Source: Streptomyces jumonjinensis
GTDB taxonomy: Bacteria > Actinomycetota > Actinomycetes > Streptomycetales > Streptomycetaceae
DNA: 64,000 nt
Assembly: GCF_009600885.1 (NCBI RefSeq)
Contig: NZ_VCLA01000156.1
Location: forward strand, 171,368 to 235,367
Reading direction: 5' to 3'
The number at the start of each line of letters is the position of its first letter. Position 1 is the stretch's first letter. Position numbers and translations under genes: made by a program. Shown piece after piece: positions 58,239 through 64,000 of this stretch. A model generated the notes under the pieces. It did no database searches. It was not told the DNA's origin and worked only from the letters and a program-made list of their open reading frames with translations.

Positions 58239-60044
58239 GTGAGTCTTCCCGCCGCACGGAAGCTGTCCGTTCTGGCCGCCGCCGCGGCCCTGGTCTCCTC
58301 GGTCGGCGCCGCCGCGCCCTTACCCGGCGCTCCGGCCGCTCCGGTGAAGGAACCGGTCGCCGTCGGCTACGGCGGAGCCGTCGCCAGCGTCGACGCCGAC
58401 GCCTCGGCCGCCGGGATCGAGGTGCTCCGCAACGGCGGCAACGCGGTCGACGCCGCCGTGGCGACCGCCGCCGCACTCGGCGTCACCGAGCCGTACTCCG
58501 CGGGCATCGGCGGCGGCGGCTACTTCGTCTACTACGACGCGCGCTCCCGTACCGTGCACACCGTCGACGGGCGGGAGACCGCGCCGCGTTCCGCCGACTC
58601 CGGCCTCTTCCTGGAGAACGGCAAGCCGATCCCGTTCGAGGAGGCGCAGACCAGCGGACTCGGCGTCGGCGCCCCCGCCACCCCCGCCACCTGGGACACC
58701 GTGCTCGACTCCTGGGGCAGCAGAGAGCTCGGACAACTGCTGGAGCCCGCCGAGCGGCTGGCGAAGGACGGCTTCACCGTCGATGCCACCTTCCGCTCCC
58801 AGACCCAGGCCAACCAGGCCCGGTTCGCCGACTTCCCCGCCACGGCCGAGCTCTTTCTGCCCGGCGGGCGGCTCCCCGAGGTCGGCTCCGTGTTCAAGAA
58901 CCCCGATCTGGCCCGGACCTACCGGAAGATCGCCGACAAGGGCACCCGGGTGCTCTACCGGGGTGAGATCGGCCGGGACGTCGTACGGACCGTACGCACC
59001 CCTCCGGTCGCCGCAGGCGCCGCCCGCACGGTACGGCCAGGCGATCTGACGGCGCGTGATCTGCGCTCGTACGACACGATCCGCCGCGCGCCCACCAGAA
59101 TCTCCTACCGGGGTCTGGACGTCTACGGCATGGCCCCCTCCTCCTCCGGCGGCACCAGCGTCGGCCAGGCGCTCAATATGCTGGAGCGCACCGAGCTCTC
59201 CGAGGCGTCCCCGGCGGGCCATCTGCACCGCTTCATCGAGGCGAGCCGGATCGCCTTCGCCGACCGGGGCCGCTGGGTCGGCGACCCGGCCTTCGAGTCC
59301 GTACCCACCAGGGGATTGCTCTCCCAGCGGTTCGCCGACGCGCGCTCCTGCCTGATCAAGGACGACGCGGTGCTCACCAGTCCGCTCGCGCCGGGCGATC
59401 CGGCTACTCCGGTGGCCTGCGGCACGACGGGGCAGGCCGCGCCGACGCCCCGCGATGCGGAGAGCACCACCCATCTGACGGTCGCCGACAAGTGGGGCAA
59501 CGTCGTCGCCTACACGCTGACGATCGAGTCGACCGGCGGCAGCGGCATCACCGTGCCCGGCCGGGGATTTCTGCTCAACAACGAGCTGACGGACTTCTCC
59601 TTCGCACCGGCGAACCCGGCCGTCCACGACCCGAATCTGCCCGGCCCCGGCAAGCGTCCGCGCTCGTCGATGTCGCCGACGATCGTGCTGGACGACGGGC
59701 GGCCGGTGCTCGCGCTGGGCTCGCCGGGCGGCGCGACCATCATCACCACCGTCCTCCAGACCCTGACGGGCCGTCTGGACCGGGGACTGCCGCTGGTGGA
59801 GGCGATCGCCGCGCCCCGGGCCAGCCAGCGCAACCAGACCACGACGGAACTGGAGCCCGGACTCTGGAACAGCCCGCTCCGGGGCGAGCTGGAGCGGCTC
59901 GGCCACGCCTTCCGGCAGAACGCGGAGATCGGCGCGGCGACCGGCGTCGAGCGGCTGCGCGACGGGCGATGGGTCGCGGCGGCCGAGAAGGTCCGCAGAG
60001 GTGGCGGCTCGGCCATGGTGGTACGCCCCAGCGGAACGCCCTAG
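58239..60044 (+). CDS. ggt: Gamma-glutamyltransferase, secreted
   Basis: A 601-residue Ntn-hydrolase precursor with a Sec signal peptide ('SVLAAAAALVSSVGAAAPLP', residues ~9-28). The nucleophile Thr that starts the small subunit is in 'AESTTHLTVADKWGNVVAYT' (~residue 411). 'NGGNAVDAAVATAAALGVTE' (~70) and 'GSPGGATIITTVLQTL' (~490) are family signatures. The enzyme cleaves itself into two chains and transfers or hydrolyses gamma-glutamyl groups of glutathione-like compounds outside the cell, releasing glutamate. It sits directly after a glutamate-type importer. The GTG start has GGAGG upstream. Confidence 0.92.
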   Translation: MSLPAARKLSVLAAAAALVSSVGAAAPLPGAPAAPVKEPVAVGYGGAVASVDADASAAGIEVLRNGGNAVDAAVATAAALGVTEPYSAGIGGGGYFVYYDARSRTVHTVDGRETAPRSADSGLFLENGKPIPFEEAQTSGLGVGAPATPATWDTVLDSWGSRELGQLLEPAERLAKDGFTVDATFRSQTQANQARFADFPATAELFLPGGRLPEVGSVFKNPDLARTYRKIADKGTRVLYRGEIGRDVVRTVRTPPVAAGAARTVRPGDLTARDLRSYDTIRRAPTRISYRGLDVYGMAPSSSGGTSVGQALNMLERTELSEASPAGHLHRFIEASRIAFADRGRWVGDPAFESVPTRGLLSQRFADARSCLIKDDAVLTSPLAPGDPATPVACGTTGQAAPTPRDAESTTHLTVADKWGNVVAYTLTIESTGGSGITVPGRGFLLNNELTDFSFAPANPAVHDPNLPGPGKRPRSSMSPTIVLDDGRPVLALGSPGGATIITTVLQTLTGRLDRGLPLVEAIAAPRASQRNQTTTELEPGLWNSPLRGELERLGHAFRQNAEIGAATGVERLRDGRWVAAAEKVRRGGGSAMVVRPSGTP

Positions 60045-60210
60045 CAAGCCGGGGCCCGTACCCCGTCCGGCCCTGAGCGCACACGGCCCGTCCGGCGTCA
60101 ACCGCCGGGCGGGTCACGTGCGTTGGAGCCCTGGTCGCGGCAGACCGCCATGCGGAGGGACCGGTTGCCGCCGGGAGCGGGCAGGGTCCGCGCCCGCCCG
60201 CCGGGGCGCT

Positions 60211-60280
60211 GTTCGTCGGGCGGTCCGGGGGCGGTTCGTCGGGCGGTCCGGGGCGCGGCTCATCCGGCGGTCCGGGGGCG
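60211..60280. repeat. Three 23-24-bp tandem repeats between ggt and map
   Basis: Units starting at 60211, 60234 and 60258 share G(T/C)TC(G/A)TC(G/C)GGCGG followed by TCCGGGG(G)CG. They lie just past the map stop (60286), in the convergent ggt/map gap of ~240 bp, which holds nothing else recognisable. Confidence 0.8.
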
Positions 60281-60285
60281 CTGGT

Positions 60286-61053
60286 TCACAGGGCGGTCAG
60301 CACCCGGGGCCCGTCGTCCGTGATCGCCACCGTGTGCTCCGCGTGCGCGGCGCGACTGCCGTCGATCGTGCGTACGGTCCAGCCGTCCCGCGCCGTGTAG
60401 TGGCCGTCGCCCCCCCCGGCGATCACCATGGGCTCGATCGCCAGAACCATGCCATGGCGCAGCGTCAGGCCCCGGCCCGGACGGCCCTCGTTGGGGACGC
60501 CCGGGTCCTCGTGCATCCGGCGTCCGATCCCATGGCCGCCGAAGCCGTCCGGTATCCCGGCGCCCGCCGTACGGCAGACCTGCCCGATGGCATGGGCGAT
60601 GTCCCCGATGCGATGGCCGACGACCGCGGCGGCGATCCCCGCCGCCAGGGCCCGCTCGGCCGTGGCGATCAGGGCGCTGTCCTCGGGGCGGGCCCGGCCC
60701 ACCGTGAAGCTGACGGCCGCGTCGCCCGCCCAGCCGTCCAGCACCGCGCCGCAGTCGACGCCGACCAGATCGCCGTCGCGCAGCCGGTAGCCGTCCGGGA
60801 TGCCGTGCACGATCGCGTCGTTGACGGAGACGCAGAGCACCGCGGGGAAGGGCGTCGGGGCCCAGTCCGGGCGGTAGCCGAGGAAGGGCGAGGAGGCGCC
60901 GGCGTCCGCCAGCACCGCGCGGGCCGCCCTGTCGAGCTCCAGCAGACTGACGCCCACCGCCGCGGCCTCGCGGGCGGCCTGTAGCGCTTGGGCCACCACT
61001 CGCCCGGCCGCGCGCATCGCCTCGATCGATGAATCCGTCTTGATCTCTACCAT
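60286..61053 (-). CDS. map: Type I methionine aminopeptidase
   Basis: In this 255-residue MetAP the five metal ligands are visible: Asp in 'LVGVDCGAVLDGWAGDAAV' (two Asp, ~98 and ~109), His in 'GFGGHGIGRRMHEDP' (~172), Glu in 'VLAIEPMV' (~205) and Glu in 'AAHAEHTVAITDDG' (~237). It removes initiator Met. A second essential map usually lies near secY in Streptomyces, so this one is probably an accessory copy. The TATAGT -10 at 61066-61061 puts the transcript start within a few bases of ATG 61053, so the mRNA is likely leaderless. Divergent from an XRE regulator. Confidence 0.93.
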   Translation of the reverse strand: MVEIKTDSSIEAMRAAGRVVAQALQAAREAAAVGVSLLELDRAARAVLADAGASSPFLGYRPDWAPTPFPAVLCVSVNDAIVHGIPDGYRLRDGDLVGVDCGAVLDGWAGDAAVSFTVGRARPEDSALIATAERALAAGIAAAVVGHRIGDIAHAIGQVCRTAGAGIPDGFGGHGIGRRMHEDPGVPNEGRPGRGLTLRHGMVLAIEPMVIAGGGDGHYTARDGWTVRTIDGSRAAHAEHTVAITDDGPRVLTAL

Positions 61054-61075
61054 GCCAATTACTATACCGGTCGGA

Positions 61076-61116
61076 CCGTTATTCTCATACCGGTCTCAGC
61101 GGCATTAGAATAACGG
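61076..61116. promoter_or_regulatory. Operator region of the map/XRE divergent pair
   Basis: CCGTTATTCT (61076-61085) and AGAATAACGG (61107-61116) are perfect 10-bp complements 21 bp apart. A direct repeat ATACCGGTC (61064 and 61087) is interleaved. TAGAAT (61106-61111) is a consensus-like -10 for the XRE gene, whose ATG is only six bases further on, so the mRNA should be leaderless. Confidence 0.75.
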
Positions 61117-61117
61117 C

Positions 61118-61372
61118 ATGGTCCGTACCCCTCTCACCCCCGAAGAGCGCGAGCGCGGCGAGCGGCTGGGCCGGCTGCTCCGTGCGGAGCGCGGCGAGCG
61201 CAGCATGGTGGAGGTCGCGGCGGCGGCCGGGCTCTCCGCCGAGACCCTGCGCAAGATCGAGACCGGCCGTGCCCCGACCCCGGCGTTCTTCACCGTGGCC
61301 GCCATCGCCGCGGCGCTCGGGCTCTCCATGGACGACCTGATGGCCCGCTGCGCCCTGGCGCCTGCCGCGTAG
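61118..61372 (+). CDS. XRE-family helix-turn-helix regulator
   Basis: An 84-residue single HTH_3 domain: 'RLGRLLRAERGERSMVEVAA', 'AAGLSAETLRKIETGRAP' and 'AAIAAALGLSMDDLM'. It has no ligand domain. It is divergent from map and the shared intergenic region is full of symmetric sites, so it most likely autoregulates and controls map. Start ATG 61118, probably leaderless. Confidence 0.88.
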   Translation: MVRTPLTPEERERGERLGRLLRAERGERSMVEVAAAAGLSAETLRKIETGRAPTPAFFTVAAIAAALGLSMDDLMARCALAPAA

Positions 61373-61536
61373 GCACGCCGTCGAGGGCTGGCTGCCTGTC
61401 GGTCTGTTCTGTCGGGCGGATGGTGTCAGTCCGCGGCGGGTGCCCGGTTCCGTACTGCCGGCTTCCGGGGGCGGATCGTGTCCCGGGTCGCGCCGGGAGG
61501 CCGGGATCGCCGGCCGCCGCGGTCAAGAAGGCGGTC

Positions 61537-62235
61537 TCACGCGTCCGGAGACGGGGCTGACGGCTGAAGGGCGCGGGCCAGGCGGCCGATGTCGGCGCCG
61601 TTCGCGGGCGCCGTTCCGGTGAGGGTGCCGACCAGCGCCTGGGCGAGGACGGTCGCGGTGCCGATCCGCGCGTCCTCCCGCTCGTCCCCGGTCGCCTTCC
61701 CGATCACGGCGTCACGTACCGACTGCGAGATGTCGAGCCCCCCGAACAGCTCGGGGAAGGACAGCGCCATCAGGCATACGCCCACATTGGCGGAGAGGAT
61801 CGACTGGCCGGCCAGTTCGGGGGTCGTGCGCAGTCGCCCGGCGTCGCGGCAGCGCTCCACGGCCGACAGCAGCAGGGCCTGTGCTTCCTTGATCGCCTGC
61901 GGTTTGGCGTCTCCCGTCGGCGTGAACATCAGCCGGTAGAGGTGAGGGTTGCGGAGCGCGAACGCGACATGGGCGTCCCAGGCCGTACGCAGGTCCGCCA
62001 CCGGATCGTCGGTGAACGGGTTCCGCCTCTTGTTGGCGAGGAAGCGCTCGAAGCCGATGTCGGCCACCGCGGTGAGCAGTCCCTGTTTGTCGCCGAACTG
62101 GCGGTAGATCTCAGGCATGCCGACGCCGGCTCGGTCGCAGATGGCCCGGGTCGAGATTGCCAGCGCGTCCTTGGTGGCGAGCAGTTCCGCGGTGGCTTCC
62201 AGGATGCGCTCTCGTGCCGTTGACATGCCTCCCAC
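61537..62235 (-). CDS. TetR-family regulator
   Basis: A 232-residue regulator. The N-terminal HTH is 'ARERILEATAELLATKDALA' with 'STRAICDRAGVGMPEIYRQF' (residues ~7-50). The C-terminal ligand domain carries 'NPHLYRLMFTPTGDAKPQA', which is common in actinobacterial TetRs. The GTG start at 62235 may be leaderless (TGTTAT -10 just upstream); ATG 62226 is the alternative, but its GGAGG is only one base away. Its own promoter and the divergent lipoprotein promoter both contain CGCTAACACAT-type sites, indicating a self-controlled pair. Confidence 0.85.
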   Translation of the reverse strand: MGGMSTARERILEATAELLATKDALAISTRAICDRAGVGMPEIYRQFGDKQGLLTAVADIGFERFLANKRRNPFTDDPVADLRTAWDAHVAFALRNPHLYRLMFTPTGDAKPQAIKEAQALLLSAVERCRDAGRLRTTPELAGQSILSANVGVCLMALSFPELFGGLDISQSVRDAVIGKATGDEREDARIGTATVLAQALVGTLTGTAPANGADIGRLARALQPSAPSPDA

Positions 62236-62243
62236 GATAACAG

Positions 62244-62330
62244 CGCTAACACATCGGACCTGGACTGATCCGGTGCAGAGGTGGGCAATAGGAGAGCTCT
62301 GTAATCGACGCTAACGAAATGTGTTAGCGT
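62244..62330. promoter_or_regulatory. TetR operators: half-site and full palindrome
   Basis: The full site is ACGCTAAC-GAAATGT-GTTAGCGT (62308-62330), a perfect 8-bp inverted repeat with a 7-nt spacer. The 11-mer CGCTAACACAT (62244-62254), next to the TetR start, repeats one half of it. Both sites lie in the gap between TetR and the lipoprotein gene. Confidence 0.8.
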
Positions 62331-62402
62331 TGAAAACAGTTCGGAGGCCGACCCGCTTCCGGCCTGCCCGACCGTTCGTCGTGAGAGAGCTGGTACTTCC
62401 CC

Positions 62403-63356
62403 ATGAACCGTTCGACGTTCCGCCGCGCCGCCTCGGCCGCCGTCGCAGTCACCGCGAGTGTGGCCCTCCTCTCCGCCTGCGGCGGCAAGGACGCCGACGA
62501 CGGTGACAAGGCCGCGCCGGCCGCCACCCCCGAGGCCGCCGCCTCCGAGCCCGCTGCCTCCGAGGCCGCCGCTGACGCCGCGTTCACCGTCACGCACATC
62601 GGCGGGCCGACCACGATCCTGGAGATCGCGGGCTCGCGCATTCTGATCGACCCGACCTTCGACGCGCCGAAGAAGTACAAGAGCGGCCTGGAGAAGACGC
62701 AGGCTCCCGCGTTCGGCACCGACAAGATCGGCGAGATCGACGCCGTACTGCTCTCCCACCACCAGCACGACGACAACCTCGACGACAAGGGCCGCGCGCT
62801 GCTCAAGGAGATGCCCGTCGTGCTCTCCACGCCCGGCGCGCGGAAGACCCTCGGTGACCACGTCACGGGCATGAAGAGCTGGGACTCCCAGGAGCTGAAG
62901 ACCCCCAGCGGCACCATCAAGGTCACCGCGGTGCCCGGTCTGCACGGCCCCGACGGCGTGGACCGGGGTGCGGACGGCGAGGTCACCGGCTTTGTGCTCA
63001 GCGGCAAGTCCGTGCCCACCACCTACATCTCCGGTGACAACGCCTCGGTCAAGGTCGCCAAGGAGGTCGGCGACCGCGTCAAGAAGGAGATCGGCCCCAT
63101 CGACACGGCCGTCCTCTTCGCCGGCGCCGCCCGTACCCCCGCGATCCTCGACAACGCCCCGCTGACCCTCACCTCCAAGAACGCGGCCCAGGTGGCGAAG
63201 GACCTCGATCCCCGCAAGGTGGTCCCGGTGCACACCGACAGCTGGAACATCTACTCCCAGGACACGGAGTCCGTCGTGAAGGCGTTCCAGGACCAGGGGA
63301 TCGACGGGAAGCTCGTCGACCTGGCGCCGGCCGGCGGCACGAAGAACCTGTCGTAG
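62403..63356 (+). CDS. Metallo-beta-lactamase-fold lipoprotein
   Basis: A 317-residue lipoprotein with lipobox 'ALLSAC' (Cys about residue 26) and an Ala/Glu/Pro-rich linker to ~60. The MBL domain starts at 'FTVTHIGGPTTILEI'. The metal motif is 'LLSHHQHDDNLDD' (~residues 118-130), i.e. H-x-H-x-D-(N), with Asn in place of the usual final His. 'TAVPGLHGPDG' and 'KVVPVHTDSWNIYS' supply later His/Asp. It is an extracellular, membrane-anchored hydrolase of the UlaG-like branch, substrate unknown. Start ATG 62403. Control by the divergent TetR is likely. Confidence 0.85.
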   Translation: MNRSTFRRAASAAVAVTASVALLSACGGKDADDGDKAAPAATPEAAASEPAASEAAADAAFTVTHIGGPTTILEIAGSRILIDPTFDAPKKYKSGLEKTQAPAFGTDKIGEIDAVLLSHHQHDDNLDDKGRALLKEMPVVLSTPGARKTLGDHVTGMKSWDSQELKTPSGTIKVTAVPGLHGPDGVDRGADGEVTGFVLSGKSVPTTYISGDNASVKVAKEVGDRVKKEIGPIDTAVLFAGAARTPAILDNAPLTLTSKNAAQVAKDLDPRKVVPVHTDSWNIYSQDTESVVKAFQDQGIDGKLVDLAPAGGTKNLS

Positions 63357-63459
63357 CGGAGGCGCGCCCCTCCCTCCCTCCCGCCTTTACCCGGGGCGGT
63401 CCCTGCCGCACTGCGAGCAGGGCCCGCCCCGCCCCTCCCTGACTGGAAAAGGATTCCCC

Positions 63460-64000
63460 ATGGAAGCGTCCACCACCCTGCGCGATGTGATCGGTCTTCC
63501 CCAGGAGCTGCCGCGTCTGAGCGAGTCGGCCCTGATCATGATCGACTTTCAGAACACCTACCGCACCGGCGTCATGCGGCTCGACGGCGCCGAGCAGGCC
63601 GTGGCCGCCGGCGCCCGTCTGCTCGCAGCCGCCCGCGCCGCGGGCTCCCCGGTCGTCCATATCGTGAATGACGGCGGCGAGGGCACGCCGTACGACATCC
63701 GGGCCGAAATCGGCTCGATCAGCGACGAAGTCGCCCCGGTGGAGGGCGAGAAGGTCGTCGTCAAGCAGTCTCCCGACGCCTTCCACGGCACGGAGCTCGC
63801 GGAGACCCTCCGCGAGCTCGGAGTCGGCGGCAACCTGGTCATCGCCGGGTTCATGACGCATATGTGCGTCCTGTTCACCGCGCAGGGCGCCTTCAACCTC
63901 GGCTACCGCCCGACCGTCGTCGCCGAGGCCACCGCCACCCGCCCCCTGCGGTCGCCGGACGGCGCCGTTCTTCCGTCGCAGACGCTGCAGGCCGCGAGCC
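63460..64000 (+). CDS. Isochorismatase-family cysteine hydrolase (cut by window edge)
   Basis: 180 residues are visible and the C-terminus runs off the right edge. The catalytic triad is present: Asp in 'LIMIDFQNTY' (~residue 29), Lys in 'VVVKQSPDAF' (~104) and Cys in 'AGFMTHMCVLFTA' (~137). The family hydrolyses isochorismate, nicotinamide, ureidosuccinamate and similar amides. Start ATG 63460 has AAAGGA upstream. It is 103 bp after the MBL lipoprotein on the same strand and may share its TetR-controlled promoter. Confidence 0.88.
   Translation, partial: MEASTTLRDVIGLPQELPRLSESALIMIDFQNTYRTGVMRLDGAEQAVAAGARLLAAARAAGSPVVHIVNDGGEGTPYDIRAEIGSISDEVAPVEGEKVVVKQSPDAFHGTELAETLRELGVGGNLVIAGFMTHMCVLFTAQGAFNLGYRPTVVAEATATRPLRSPDGAVLPSQTLQAAS

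Overview
The window is high-GC DNA with Streptomyces-type codon use, GTG/TTG starts, purine-rich ribosome-binding sites and Streptomyces-restricted families (SAV_915-like, DUF5955, DUF6278, GAF-LuxR regulators, TIGR03086). It reads as the chromosome of a Streptomyces or close relative. The backbone from about 10.3 to 33.2 kb has the gene content I remember from the purine-catabolism region of S. coelicolor; that synteny is from memory and was not searched. No rRNA, tRNA or CRISPR array was seen.

Layout. 0-10.3 kb: a CorA-type transporter (cut by the left edge), an AlkZ-type DNA glycosylase, a diaminopimelate-decarboxylase-like protein whose catalytic Cys is replaced, a GAF-LuxR regulator divergent from two acyl-CoA synthetases, an acetyltransferase and a zinc-ribbon/nuclease-fold protein. 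10.3-17.2 kb: hydroxypyruvate isomerase, a thiamine-binding-fold protein, an HTH regulator, then OHCU decarboxylase, hydroxyisourate hydrolase, urate oxidase, 8-oxoguanine deaminase and an NCS2 purine permease. 17.3-25.4 kb: HEAT-repeat protein, TIGR03086 protein, beta-carbonic anhydrase, YfcC transporter, a triple-FN3 lipoprotein, a complete MITE-like element and an FAD monooxygenase. 25.4-33.2 kb: malate synthase, a MobA-like nucleotidyltransferase, DUF5955, an alpha/beta hydrolase, an IclR (AllR-like) repressor, allantoinase and allantoicase. Together these turn urate into allantoin, then allantoate, then ureidoglycolate/glyoxylate, and feed glyoxylate into malate. Candidate operators sit in front of several of them.

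33.2-38.7 kb: a secreted beta/gamma-crystallin-like protein, a RibD-fold reductase, then a nested mobile region. An IS200/IS605-type element (tnpA, tnpB) carries an IS4-family element inserted exactly in its right-end hairpin, just before an orphan NarL-type response regulator. 38.9-45.0 kb: a sugar/polyol uptake locus (Gfo/Idh/MocA dehydrogenase, GntR repressor, two paralogous binding lipoproteins, permease, ATPase) with a shared operator-like motif at both promoters.

45.2-48.7 kb is the most interesting part. It is a compact minus-strand cassette of an 8-cysteine precursor peptide, a membrane-anchored TlpA/MauD-like thioredoxin, an MsbA-type ABC exporter without a C39 peptidase domain, and an S26 signal-peptidase-like protein. 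I read it as a dedicated export, cleavage and disulfide-formation system for a disulfide-rich peptide. 49-64 kb: ROK sugar kinase, small membrane protein, PcaL fusion, metallo-hydrolase, exonuclease III, DUF6278, a glutamate-type ABC importer (gluABCD-like), gamma-glutamyltransferase, methionine aminopeptidase divergent from an XRE regulator, TetR divergent from a metallo-beta-lactamase-fold lipoprotein, and an isochorismatase-family hydrolase cut by the right edge.
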